Assembly (NCBI GenBank): GCA_013289855.1
Contig: JABCZD010000001.1
Span: 509,027-573,026 of the forward strand
DNA length: 64,000 bases
Reading direction: 5' to 3'
From: Acidobacteriota bacterium
Lineage (GTDB): Bacteria; Acidobacteriota; Terriglobia; Acidiferrales; UBA7541
Positions 35,224-43,604 of this stretch are shown piece by piece. The stretch's first letter is position 1, and every line of letters begins with the position of its first letter. The notes under the pieces are model-generated. The model was not told where the DNA came from and ran no database searches. It saw only the letters and a program-made list of their open reading frames with translations. Both the position numbers and the translations under genes were made by a program.

Positions 35224-37502
35224 TGCGTTTTACCCGAAAGCACGGTGGCGTCCGGCCCACCATGCGCCATCGCGGCAAACAAATCCTCCGGCAACATAGG
35301 AATTGCCGTGCAGCGCACGCCGCAAGCATCCTCCAAAGCATTCAGGATGGCGGGCGCCGGACCATCCATCGGCAACTCTCCAATCCCTTTCGCACCATAG
35401 GCACCGTGCGGATTCCCGAACTCCTCGAAAAAAACGCGAATCGGCGGCAAGTCGCTGGAGGTCGGCATAATATAATTCGTCATCTGGTTATTGCGCATCC
35501 GACCGCCTTCCCACACCACTTTTTCGTACAGCGCGAAACCAATCGCCTGCGCCACGCCTCCGACTATCTGTCCCTCCGCCAGAATCGGGTGCAGCACGCG
35601 CCCCACCTCTTGCAGCGCCACAAAATCTTCGATCGCCACGCTGTACGTCGCGGGCTCGACGCTCACCTCCGCAACGTACACCGCCCAGGCATACGTCGCA
35701 TAGGCCTCTCCACGATATTTTTCGTCATCCCAAAACACATCTGGCGGCGCCTGATACCGCGCATAACTTTTCAGCACGCCACACTTCGCTACATACTCCG
35801 CGCAAGCCACGCGAAATTCCTCCGCCGAATATCCGTCACGCAACAGGCCCGCGCCCACCAACGTCTGCCGCAGCCCGAGCGCCGCCGAATGCACCAGCTT
35901 CCCCACCACCATCACCGTGCGCGACGCCACGGTGGGTCCACTGTTCGGCACCGCAAAAGTATCCGGCTGCGCGATTGCCACGCTGTCGTACGAAATCTTC
36001 AGCGTCTCAGCCGCGATCTGGCACAGCACCGTGTTTGTCCCCTGACCAAACTCCGTGCTCGAGACCAGCACCCGCACCGTTCCATCCGCGCAACCTTCCA
36101 CGCCCGCCACCGAATCCAGATAGCGTTCGCCGGATCCCGTAAATCCCGCGCCATGCAAAAACGAGGCAATCCCCATTCCCCGTTTTTTCTCGCCGGTAGC
36201 ATTCGCGGCCGTAAAGCGCTTCTTCTTCGCCTCATAGTCCGAGAGTTCTAAAGCGCGATCCATTAAAAACTCCAAATTCACCTCCTCGCTAACCTTCTGT
36301 TGCGTGGTAGTCGTCTGCTCCGGCCGCAAAAAATTCCGCCGGCGAATTTCGCTGGCGCTAACGCCCACCACCTGGGCAATCCGATCCATGTGGCGTTCCA
36401 TAGCAAATAAGCTTTGCGGAGCGCCAAACCCGCGAAACGCTCCGTGCGGTGGCACATTCGTAGCCACGGCCTTGGAGCGAATTCGTATGTTCGGCCAATG
36501 ATAAGGACCGCCGGCATGAATCGTGCCGCGCGACAACACCACCGACGACAACGTCGCGTACGCCCCGCCGTCAATCACAAACTCAATCTCGCCACCCAAT
36601 ATTTTTCCGTCGCCATCCACCGCCGTGCGATGCCGCGTCCGCGAAGGATGTCGTTTCGTCGTCGCCGCCATATCTTCCGCGCGGTCATAGATAATTTTCA
36701 CCGGCCGCCCAGACTTCCTAGCCAACAGCGCGGCATGACCGGCGATCATCGACGGATACTCTTCTTTCCCACCGAATGCTCCGCCCGTTTCCATTTGCAC
36801 CACGCGCACTTTATCTTCCGGCAGCGCGAACAACTTCATCATCGCTTTGTGCACGTAGTAAGGACACTGCAGCGAGCCCCAAATCGTGACGCCTTCGGCA
36901 GGATCAAACGCCGCGATGATTCCGTTGTTCTCGATATAAAGCTGCTCCTGGGCGCCGGTAGAATATTCGCCCTCCACAATGTGCGCCGCCGAGGGCCACA
37001 CGCTATCCACGTCGCCTTTTTCAATCAAGAAAGTCTTAAAAATATTATCCGCGCCCCAAATAACCTCCCGCCCCGACGCGAGACCGCCCTCGCTCTCTTC
37101 GATCGTCGTCACCGCCGGCAACTCTTCGTAGTCAATCTTCACCGCGGCCATGGCCTTCCACAATTTGTGCCGCTCCGGGTGAGCCAAAAGCAAAATGGGT
37201 TCTTCCGGATGATTTATCATGCCGTCCGCGAGGCATGGCTGGTCGTCCAGAATCAAGGCGATGCAATTCTTTCCCGGAATATCCGCGGCGGAAACAACCA
37301 CAAATTCATCCCAGTTAATTTCCGCGCCAAAGGAAATCTTCTTGATCTTTGCGCGCGCCACGGAACTCCGCACCGTCGCGCCAAAAAGCATCCCGGGAAG
37401 CGTCATGTCATCGATGTAACGCGCGCGCCCCGTCACTTTGTCGCGCCCTTCCTTGCGCGCCACCGACGCCCCAACAATAGATTCGTTTCGCTGCACCGTC
37501 AT
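35220..37502 (-). CDS. xanthine dehydrogenase molybdenum-binding subunit
   Basis: 760 residues. Hydroxylates hypoxanthine/xanthine to urate at the molybdenum site. Seen: GRARYIDDMTLPGMLFG at the N-terminus, METGGAFGGKEEYPSM (molybdopterin contact), PPHGAFRGFGAPQ with the Arg contact, SSTEFGQGTNTVLCQIA, and GAYGAKGIGELPMDGPAP carrying the catalytic Glu. Start at 37502 (MTVQRNESI) has GGGGAAAG just upstream. A longer frame to 37556 would read through a palindromic repeat and is rejected. The repeat lies 17-36 bases before the ATG, inside the probable leader. It follows allB on the same strand after a 163-base gap, so it may have its own promoter; a weak TTGCAA/TATGCG pair lies near 37552-37579. 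Confidence 0.94.
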   Translation of the reverse strand: MTVQRNESIVGASVARKEGRDKVTGRARYIDDMTLPGMLFGATVRSSVARAKIKKISFGAEINWDEFVVVSAADIPGKNCIALILDDQPCLADGMINHPEEPILLLAHPERHKLWKAMAAVKIDYEELPAVTTIEESEGGLASGREVIWGADNIFKTFLIEKGDVDSVWPSAAHIVEGEYSTGAQEQLYIENNGIIAAFDPAEGVTIWGSLQCPYYVHKAMMKLFALPEDKVRVVQMETGGAFGGKEEYPSMIAGHAALLARKSGRPVKIIYDRAEDMAATTKRHPSRTRHRTAVDGDGKILGGEIEFVIDGGAYATLSSVVLSRGTIHAGGPYHWPNIRIRSKAVATNVPPHGAFRGFGAPQSLFAMERHMDRIAQVVGVSASEIRRRNFLRPEQTTTTQQKVSEEVNLEFLMDRALELSDYEAKKKRFTAANATGEKKRGMGIASFLHGAGFTGSGERYLDSVAGVEGCADGTVRVLVSSTEFGQGTNTVLCQIAAETLKISYDSVAIAQPDTFAVPNSGPTVASRTVMVVGKLVHSAALGLRQTLVGAGLLRDGYSAEEFRVACAEYVAKCGVLKSYARYQAPPDVFWDDEKYRGEAYATYAWAVYVAEVSVEPATYSVAIEDFVALQEVGRVLHPILAEGQIVGGVAQAIGFALYEKVVWEGGRMRNNQMTNYIMPTSSDLPPIRVFFEEFGNPHGAYGAKGIGELPMDGPAPAILNALEDACGVRCTAIPMLPEDLFAAMAHGGPDATVLSGKTQ

Positions 37503-37514
37503 CACACTTTCCCC

Positions 37515-37538
37515 GTAGGGGCACGGCATGCCGTGCCC
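37515..37538. repeat. 20-bp palindromic repeat, copy 2, in the xdh leader
   Basis: GTAG followed by the perfect palindrome GGGCACGGCATGCCGTGCCC at 37519-37538, identical to the copies near 19196 and 57545. It lies just upstream of the molybdenum subunit start, where a hairpin could affect translation of the whole xdh cistron chain. Confidence 0.9.
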
Positions 37539-37665
37539 GCGTCTGCCCGGGCGCATAAATCAACGCGTCTAAGTTGCAAGATAACTGGTCTTCTTGCAGC
37601 GTATTGTGAACGAACCGCGGGGGAATTTGCACTTCTAATTGCGCAACAAACCATCGAAAAAACCG

Positions 37666-39036
37666 CTAATCCGGCAAAGAGACTCCAGTTCGTCGGCACT
37701 CCCGTCCGCCAATCTCTCCCGGAAATTCACCGTCGTCAAACACACAAGTCCCTCGCACGAAGGTCTTCTTCACCACTCCTCGCAACCGCTCTCCTAAATA
37801 AGCACTGACGCGATGCCGGTAGTGCAGCCGATCCTCCGTCACCAAAAACTCTTCTTTCGGCGCGAAGATCACTAAATCCGCATCGTATCCTTCCGCAATT
37901 CGCCCTTTGCGATCCGCGCATCCTGCTAGTCGCGCCGGCCCCTCGGCCATCCACCGCGCCACGTCCCGCAAGGAAAATCCCCGCCGCCCCGCTTCCGTCC
38001 AAATCACCGGCAGCGCCAGGGACAAACCCGCGAAACCGCCCCAAGCCTTCTGAAAATTCCCCTCCTCCAATCGCTTCATGTCCGGCGGACAAGGCGAATG
38101 ATCGGTAGCAATCAGATCGATCACACCATCGCGCAATCCCTCCCACAGCTGTTCGCGATTCGCGCGCCCGCGAATCGGCGGCGCGCACTTGCACATCGTT
38201 GCCCCGTCGGCAATGTCCTGCGCCGCAAAATGTAAATAGTGCGGACAAGTCTCCACGCTGACCGGCAACCCTTCCTCCCGCGCCGCGCGCAATCGCTCCA
38301 GCGCTCGCGCCGTCGCCAGGTGTACGATATGCAGCGGAAACCGAAACTCCCGGCAAAGCCCCAACAACAAACCGATCGCTTCTAACTCCGCTTCGTCAGG
38401 CCGCGATTCCAAATAGGTTTGATATTGCCGCCAGTCGCGATTCTCCAAGCCTCGCGCAGCCGCTTCAATCGGCCCAACCAACTCCGCATGTACCAGCAGC
38501 GGCAATCCCGTGCGCACCACATGCGGCAACGCCGCGCGCAGTTGCGCTTCGCTAACCATCGTGAAGCCGTCAATCCCCGCATCGATCAAAAAACACTTGA
38601 ATCCCGCAACGCCAGCAGTCGCCAAATCCTCAATGTGCTCCTGATTGTCGCTAACCACCCCGCCCCAAATCGCCCAGTCCACGAGACTGCTGGCCCGCGC
38701 CGCCGCCCGTTTCAATTCCATCGCCGCTACGTTGGTCGTCGCCGGCAGGCAGTTTAGCGGCATATCCACCACCAGGGTGTAGCCTCCGGCCGCCGCCGCC
38801 CGCGTAGCGCTAGAAAATCCCTCCCATTCCGTCCGCCCCGGCTCATTGATGTGAACGTGCGAATCCACCAGCCCCGGCAAAATGGCCAGCTCTCCGTAAT
38901 CCTGCACCGGAATATTAGAAGGAATTTTCTCCGGATCAACAACGGCGCGAATTCGTTCGCCATCCACAAGCACACCCGCCGCGCGAATCCCCTGCGGCGT
39001 CACCACGCGTCGCGATAAAAAAGCTTGCACACTCAC
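37666..39036 (-). CDS. allB: allantoinase
   Basis: 456-residue amidohydrolase that opens allantoin to allantoate. Metal-binding and catalytic residues seen: DSHVHINEPGRTEWEGF, the Lys expected to be carboxylated in AGVAGFKCFLID, His in LLVHAEL, HIVHLATARAL, and Asp in IATDHSPCPPDMK. ALGSCPP-type variation is absent, so it reads as a standard AllB/PucH rather than dihydropyrimidinase. GTG start at 39036. It is the first purine gene on the strand and is followed by xdh after 163 bases. A 12-bp hairpin lies 37-64 bases upstream between it and the dinB-like gene. Confident. Confidence 0.94.
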   Translation of the reverse strand: MSVQAFLSRRVVTPQGIRAAGVLVDGERIRAVVDPEKIPSNIPVQDYGELAILPGLVDSHVHINEPGRTEWEGFSSATRAAAAGGYTLVVDMPLNCLPATTNVAAMELKRAAARASSLVDWAIWGGVVSDNQEHIEDLATAGVAGFKCFLIDAGIDGFTMVSEAQLRAALPHVVRTGLPLLVHAELVGPIEAAARGLENRDWRQYQTYLESRPDEAELEAIGLLLGLCREFRFPLHIVHLATARALERLRAAREEGLPVSVETCPHYLHFAAQDIADGATMCKCAPPIRGRANREQLWEGLRDGVIDLIATDHSPCPPDMKRLEEGNFQKAWGGFAGLSLALPVIWTEAGRRGFSLRDVARWMAEGPARLAGCADRKGRIAEGYDADLVIFAPKEEFLVTEDRLHYRHRVSAYLGERLRGVVKKTFVRGTCVFDDGEFPGEIGGRECRRTGVSLPD

Positions 39037-39068
39037 GCCACCCAGACTACCTCGCCCAGACCGTCCGT

Positions 39069-39099
39069 TGTAGGGCGCCCCGACTGGGTCGGGGCGCCC
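39069..39099. repeat. perfect 12-bp hairpin with TGTAG edge
   Basis: TGTAG at 39069-39073 overlaps the start of stem GGGCGCCCCGAC (39073-39084); loop TGG; stem GTCGGGGCGCCC (39088-39099). It sits between the dinB-like stop and the allB start and may end the dinB-like transcript. One of the TGTAG-edged hairpins described in the findings. Confidence 0.85.
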
Positions 39100-39119
39100 C
39101 AGCTTCCCCGGGCGTACGT

Positions 39120-39647
39120 CTACCCGTTCGCCGCTTTCTTCGCTTCCGCCGAATCGTAACTCTCGCCATAAATCGCCGGCACCTTGCCGCCCATCGGCCG
39201 CAAATACACCGACAGTTGCCCGCGATGATGAATCGAATGGTTGTTCGAAAACGACAGATACATCACCGCGGGAAACTTGAACATGCCGCGGAAATCAATC
39301 TCTTTGGTCAGTTCGGCGCCAGACATCGCTTCAACCCGCGCGATATTCTTCGCAAACGAATCGGCATACCACTTTGCGATGTCCGCCGAATTTCGCACCG
39401 TTTCCGGCCGGTGATTCGGGGTGAAGTCAAAAACGCCGTCGGCAACTCCGGCGAGAAAGCGATTTTCCGCCGCCACTATGTGCCAGGCCAGTTCCAGCGC
39501 CGACTTCGCGTATTGTTCGGGGCGGTAGTCTCCCTTATCCAGCGGAATCGCCTCGATCACTCGCTTGGTCACCGCATGTTCATTCTTCAGCGAAGGCAAC
39601 GTCATGTGCAGCAAAAATGTAGCTTGTTCCGGCTGTAAATTTGGCAT
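39120..39647 (-). CDS. DinB-family four-helix metal-binding protein
   Basis: 175 residues with the DinB/YfiT helical bundle pattern: LELAWHIVAAENRFL with the first His, and the paired NNHSIHHRGQLSVYLRPMGGKVP, whose His residues complete the metal triad. Members include bacillithiol- and mycothiol-dependent transferases and many uncharacterised proteins, so the reaction is unknown. The ATG at 39647 follows GGAGGAGATTGAGTT, a strong ribosome site. It reads toward the purine operon but is separated from it by a hairpin. I do not infer a purine role. Confidence 0.9.
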   Translation of the reverse strand: MPNLQPEQATFLLHMTLPSLKNEHAVTKRVIEAIPLDKGDYRPEQYAKSALELAWHIVAAENRFLAGVADGVFDFTPNHRPETVRNSADIAKWYADSFAKNIARVEAMSGAELTKEIDFRGMFKFPAVMYLSFSNNHSIHHRGQLSVYLRPMGGKVPAIYGESYDSAEAKKAANG

Positions 39648-39941
39648 AACTCAATCTCCTCCAGTAAATGCTGCTAGTTCTCTCGGATTTCCGTATCCGG
39701 AAACGCAGAAAGCGCTTCCGCGACAACCTAGCGTCTATTCCTCCCCCCAAGGTTACTTCATCACCCTTATCCACACCAAGGTCTCTCCTGTTCATCCTAA
39801 GGGGCACGGCATGTCACGCCCGCGCTGCCCGCACCACGAATGCTAAACGATGCCAAGCCGAATCCGGATCCTCATCTCCCCTGCTGACCTTCGCCGTAAC
39901 CCCCGATATTCCTGCTATCCTAATCCTGGCGGCAATCACCT
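39648..39941. other. divergent gap with a degenerate copy of the palindromic repeat
   Basis: 294 bases between the dinB-like gene and cysteine desulfurase. A decayed version of the 20-bp palindrome, GGGGCACGGCATGTCACGCCC, would span 39801-39821 (written here by position; key differences are T and A inside the right arm). Otherwise I see nothing I can support; a TATCCT near 39914 may be a -10 for the cysteine desulfurase gene. Confidence 0.5.
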
Positions 39942-41105
39942 ATGAACCGCGTCTACCTCGATTTCAACGCCACCACCCCTGTCGAACCCGCCGTCCTTGA
40001 CGCCATGCTTCCCTACTTCTCCGCCAATTTTGCCAATGCCTCCAGCATCCACACGCCTGGGCAGCGCGCGCGCAACGCCGTCGAAACCGCCCGCGAACAG
40101 GTCGCCGACCTGATCGGCGCCAACCCCAAAGAAATCATCTTCACCAGCGGCGGCACGGAATCTGACAATCACGCCATCTTTGGCATAGTTGGACCAGCCC
40201 TGTCACGGAACACGGCGCCGCACATCATCACCAGCGCTATCGAACACGAGGCCGTCCTAAACTGCTGCCAAGCCGCGGAAAAACAGGGCGCCTCGGTAAC
40301 CTATCTCAGCGTCGACAAAAATGGTCGAGTCGATCCCGCCGCGGTTCGCGCCGCCATTCACCCCGAGACCGTACTAGTCACCATAATGCATGCCAACAAC
40401 GAATTAGGCACGGTGCAACCCCTCGAAGAAATCGGCGAAATCGCCAAGAAGGCCGACATCTATTTCCACACCGACGCGGTGCAATCCGTCGGAAAAATTC
40501 CCGTGAACGTGAATTCACTGGCGGTAGACCTGCTTGCGCTCTCTGGACACAAGATCTACGCTCCCAAAGGTATCGGCGCTATCTACATCCGCAGCGGCAC
40601 GCACCTTCAGCAACTCCTTTACGGTGGACACCACCAACGCGGTGCGCGCCCCGGCACAGAAAACGTGGCGGGCATAGTGGGACTGGGCGCAGCCGCGGAA
40701 ATGGCAAAAAAATCGCTGGCCGAAGACGCCGCCCGCGTTAGTGCGTTGCGCGATCGTCTGGAAGAAAATATTTTGCAAAACGTTCCAGACGCGAGACCAA
40801 ACGCCGCCGGCGCGCCGCGCACCCCGAACACGACCAACATAATTTTCCCCGGCGTAGAAGGCGAAGCACTACTAATCTCGCTAGATTTAAAGGGTCTGGC
40901 CTGCAGCACCGGGGCCGCCTGCTCCTCCGGCGCGGTGGAACCCAGCCATGTCCTCACCGCCATCGGCCTAAGCCCCGAAGACGCCCGCGCCAGCCTGCGC
41001 TTCAGCCTGGGCCGCAACACCACGCCGGCCGAAATCAACCAAGCCCTGCAAATCATTCCCGCCGCCGTCCACCAACTCCGCCAACTCTCCCCCACCTATC
41101 GCTAA
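39942..41105 (+). CDS. cysteine desulfurase (NifS/IscS family)
   Basis: 387 residues, PLP enzyme releasing sulfur from cysteine as an enzyme-bound persulfide. Seen: N-terminal VYLDFNATTPVEPAVLDAM, TSGGTESDNHAI, IEHEAVLN, the PLP Lys in LALSGHKIYAPKGIGA, GGHHQRGARPGTENVAGIVG, and the persulfide Cys in LACSTGAACSSGAVEPSHVL, whose flexible loop is the short NifS/IscS type. The next gene on the strand is mnmA, which takes sulfur from a cysteine desulfurase, so tRNA thiolation is a likely role; iron-sulfur assembly is another. There is no clear ribosome site, so initiation may depend on a very short leader. Confidence 0.94.
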   Translation: MNRVYLDFNATTPVEPAVLDAMLPYFSANFANASSIHTPGQRARNAVETAREQVADLIGANPKEIIFTSGGTESDNHAIFGIVGPALSRNTAPHIITSAIEHEAVLNCCQAAEKQGASVTYLSVDKNGRVDPAAVRAAIHPETVLVTIMHANNELGTVQPLEEIGEIAKKADIYFHTDAVQSVGKIPVNVNSLAVDLLALSGHKIYAPKGIGAIYIRSGTHLQQLLYGGHHQRGARPGTENVAGIVGLGAAAEMAKKSLAEDAARVSALRDRLEENILQNVPDARPNAAGAPRTPNTTNIIFPGVEGEALLISLDLKGLACSTGAACSSGAVEPSHVLTAIGLSPEDARASLRFSLGRNTTPAEINQALQIIPAAVHQLRQLSPTYR

Positions 41106-41122
41106 AAATAGCCATCGCCTTA

Positions 41123-41147
41123 TGTAGGTGCCGGACTTTAGTCCGGC
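41123..41147. repeat. TGTAG-edged hairpin with TTTA loop
   Basis: TGTAG at 41123-41127, then stem GCCGGAC (41130-41136), loop TTTA, stem GTCCGGC (41141-41147). It lies 18 bases after the cysteine desulfurase stop and before mnmA; it could terminate or attenuate the transcript. Confidence 0.85.
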
Positions 41148-41243
41148 CTGAGATATTTTCGGTAGTGACTGCAGCGTGCAGCGCATCAAGGCGCAAGCGA
41201 ATTTTCTCCAATCTCGAATCCTGCGGACCGCAATGAAACACGC

Positions 41244-41249
41244 TATAAT
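41244..41249 (+). promoter_or_regulatory. perfect -10 element close to the mnmA start
   Basis: TATAAT at 41244-41249, without a good -35 at 17-18 bases upstream. A transcript would begin near 41256, only about six bases before the ATG at 41262, and no Shine-Dalgarno sequence is present. That suggests a nearly leaderless mRNA. Confidence 0.5.
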
Positions 41250-41261
41250 TGATGCTCCAAC

Positions 41262-42428
41262 ATGAACACTGCAGCACAACTCGAATCTCTCCCGGTCGCA
41301 GCGACGACGGAATCCAACGCCGTAGCCGTAGCCATGTCCGGAGGCGTGGACAGCTCCGCGGTAGCCGCCCTGCTCCAGCAGCAAGGCCGCAACGTGCTTG
41401 GCCTGACCATGCAACTCTGGAATCAGCGCCGCCTCCCCGAACTGCAAGGCGATGGCCCCGCGCAACATCGCTGCTGCTCGCTGGACGATGTCTACGATGC
41501 CAAGCGCGTAGCGCAACATCTAAACTTCCCGCATTACGTGGTGAATTTCGAAGAGCACTTCGAAGAAAAAGTAGTGCGTCCCTTCGTCGATCAATATCTC
41601 TCCGGCCGCACGCCCATCGCCTGCACCAATTGCAACACCGACGTAAAATTTGAGCCGCTGCTGCGCATGGCGCGGCAAATTGGCGCGGCGAAATTAGCTA
41701 CCGGACACTACGCGCGCATCCGCAAAAACGACGATACCAATCGCTGGGAATTGCTGCGCGCGCGCGACGACAGCAAGGATCAATCGTATTTTCTCTGGGG
41801 ACTTACGCAGGAACAGTTGTCGCGCAGCGAATTTCCGCTTGGGGAACTCAGCAAAAGCGAAGTGCGCGACGTAGCGCGCGCGGCGAATCTTCCAGTGGCG
41901 GAAAAACCGGAAAGCATGGAGCTGTGCTTTGTCCCGAATGGCAACTACGTGCAATTTATTCAGGCGTATTCTGCCGAACGCGGAATTTCACTCAACCGCA
42001 GCAAAGGTGAAATCGTCAACGAAGCCGGCGAAGTGATTGGGCATCACCAGGGCGTGCACAATTTCACTATCGGCCAGCGCAAAGGCCTGGGCTTCGCGGC
42101 GGGAAAGCCGCTATACGTTTCGCGCATCGATCCCGTTGCCAACCGTGTGGTGGTGGGCGACGACGATGCGCTGAAAACCACCACGTGCGAAATCGTGGAC
42201 GTCAACTGGGTTTCCTGCGAAGCAGCGACCGCACCGCTTCGCGCGTTTGTAAAGATTCGCCACAAACACGAAGCCGCGCCGGCCACTGCTGAACTTTTTC
42301 ACGATGGCACGTCGGGCGAATCGCGGCTGCGCGTTACCTTTGATACTCCGCAGCGGGCCATCACGCGCGGGCAGGGCGCGGTGTTATACGATGGCGACCG
42401 TGTGCTTGCAGGTGGCTGGATACGCTAG
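41262..42428 (+). CDS. mnmA: tRNA-specific 2-thiouridylase
   Basis: 388 residues. Activates uridine 34 of Lys, Glu and Gln tRNAs with ATP and inserts sulfur. Seen: PP-loop VAVAMSGGVDSSAVAALL, catalytic Cys in the segment TPIACTNCNTDVKF, GHYARIRKND, RDDSKDQSYFLWGL, and the second Cys in ESMELCFVPNG, then the central domain GIHN-type HNFTIGQRKGLG and a C-terminal beta-barrel. The usual Asn-Pro before the first catalytic Cys is Ile-Ala here. The protein has a 23-residue N-terminal extension before the PP-loop, compared with about 5-10 in E. coli. It follows a cysteine desulfurase gene, the expected sulfur donor. Confidence 0.94.
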   Translation: MNTAAQLESLPVAATTESNAVAVAMSGGVDSSAVAALLQQQGRNVLGLTMQLWNQRRLPELQGDGPAQHRCCSLDDVYDAKRVAQHLNFPHYVVNFEEHFEEKVVRPFVDQYLSGRTPIACTNCNTDVKFEPLLRMARQIGAAKLATGHYARIRKNDDTNRWELLRARDDSKDQSYFLWGLTQEQLSRSEFPLGELSKSEVRDVARAANLPVAEKPESMELCFVPNGNYVQFIQAYSAERGISLNRSKGEIVNEAGEVIGHHQGVHNFTIGQRKGLGFAAGKPLYVSRIDPVANRVVVGDDDALKTTTCEIVDVNWVSCEAATAPLRAFVKIRHKHEAAPATAELFHDGTSGESRLRVTFDTPQRAITRGQGAVLYDGDRVLAGGWIR

Positions 42429-42547
42429 GCGCCGGCGCTCTTCCGCCATGCAGCACAGTTCTCTTGCCAGTGCGGATCCTGCAAGGGTTCTGCAACGATC
42501 AGCACCAACTTCCAGCAACGCCGCCAACTTTCTGCCTCACCCGTATG

Positions 42548-42573
42548 GCACAGGCAAGAGTGCCTGTGCTACA
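42548..42573. repeat. hairpin with CTACA edge between convergent genes
   Basis: Stem GCACAGGCA (42548-42556), loop AGAG, stem TGCCTGTGC (42561-42569), then CTACA, which is TGTAG on the other strand. It lies between the convergent mnmA and the DUF948-like gene, a place for a bidirectional terminator. Confidence 0.85.
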
Positions 42574-42594
42574 AAAAACGGGATCCAGCCCGCG

Positions 42595-43113
42595 CTAAAT
42601 AAAAAGTTCTTCTTCTTGCTCCGAAGCCTCGTCGGGCGGCACGGTACCGCTTGTTGCTCTGCGCGAACGCAGGATGTCCAAGCCGACTTTAATGCCGGTC
42701 AGCAAAGCTGAGGCTTTTTTTACGGGTTGCAGCACGCTGCGGCGCATTTGGATACCGGCGTCTTCGACGGCTTCGAGCGCGCTGGTGAGAATGCGGTCGG
42801 CGTGGACGAGTTGGCCGCGCAGGCGGTCGGCGGCGTCGGTGACCACGCGATCAATTTTTTGGGCTTGGCCGCGCGCCAGGTATACGACGTGGGAAGCATC
42901 GTTGACCATGCTGGTGATCTTCGGCTGCGTGTCGTCCAGCAACAATTGCACGCGCGTCAAGAGCGGGCCCACTCGCGCATTTAAATCGTCCGTGGCGCGA
43001 TTTACTTTTTCCATGGTGCGCTTGGCTTCAAAGAAGAGCGCCCCGAGGATGGTTACTTGCACTACCAGCGCTATCGCCGAAACGATGCTGAAGAACTCGA
43101 GCCAAAATTGCAT
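42595..43113 (-). CDS. membrane-anchored DUF948-like coiled-coil protein
   Basis: 172 residues. One N-terminal membrane helix (about 5-28, FFSIVSAIALVVQVTILGALFF) is followed by a long Leu/Val heptad-like helix (30-130) typical of the DUF948 group and of eukaryotic-type apolipoprotein-like helical proteins. The C-terminal 40 residues are polar and acidic (EEELFI at the end). Start at 43113 has GGATGGGGTG upstream. The neighbour at 43202 is a YtxH-like stress protein on the same strand; DUF948 and YtxH proteins are often paired, which is family knowledge. An envelope or general-stress role is plausible but not shown. Confidence 0.8.
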   Translation of the reverse strand: MQFWLEFFSIVSAIALVVQVTILGALFFEAKRTMEKVNRATDDLNARVGPLLTRVQLLLDDTQPKITSMVNDASHVVYLARGQAQKIDRVVTDAADRLRGQLVHADRILTSALEAVEDAGIQMRRSVLQPVKKASALLTGIKVGLDILRSRRATSGTVPPDEASEQEEELFI

Positions 43114-43201
43114 GCACACCCCATCCGCCCCGAACGGGCGGAACTCCCACTCAATCGATCCCTCGCCGATTTTTGGCCCATTTCCCGCGCGAACTAAAAA
43201 G

Positions 43202-43510
43202 CTAGCTGCGTTCCGCGCGGCCCGAGGCTTCACGAAGGTATGCTTCACGCCCCGCGTCCACAGCGGCCGAAATGGATTCCTTTTTGCGCGCGGCCACGTC
43301 TTTGCCGCGCTCGATTAAATCGTCGGCACGTTCGCGAAGTTCGCGAGCTTTGCGGGTGGCAAATTCCTTGCTCTCGTCGGCCTTTTGGGCGATGAGATCG
43401 CGGGTTTCTTCACCGGAACGGGGAGCAAACAACACTCCTACCAGAGCGCCGACACCCAAACCCACCAGGAAAAAGCTAATCTTAGAACCTACATTGTCCG
43501 CCATGGTCAT
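43202..43510 (-). CDS. YtxH-domain small membrane protein
   Basis: 102 residues. The membrane segment SFFLVGLGVGALVGVLFAP followed by RSGEETRDLIAQKA is the YtxH signature. The rest is a charged amphipathic helix rich in Lys, Arg, Glu and Ala. GGAGG precedes two in-frame ATG codons at 43510 and 43504; either may be the start. In Bacillus, YtxH belongs to the general stress regulon, but no such control is visible here. It is upstream of and probably co-transcribed with the DUF948-like gene, 88 bases away. Confidence 0.85.
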   Translation of the reverse strand: MTMADNVGSKISFFLVGLGVGALVGVLFAPRSGEETRDLIAQKADESKEFATRKARELRERADDLIERGKDVAARKKESISAAVDAGREAYLREASGRAERS

Positions 43511-43604
43511 GATCCTCCGCGAAAAACGTAACATAGCGAAACGGGTGGTGCAATACCGCCTAACCAGTATTCATCTGGGCTTATGGTTATGCGGCAATTG
43601 ACCC

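Noticed and set aside
36414..37808. Long plus-strand frame (464 codons) opposite the xdh large subunit and end of allB
   Set aside because: It is Arg/His-rich, lacks any motif, and spans an intergenic gap; a shadow of the minus-strand genes.
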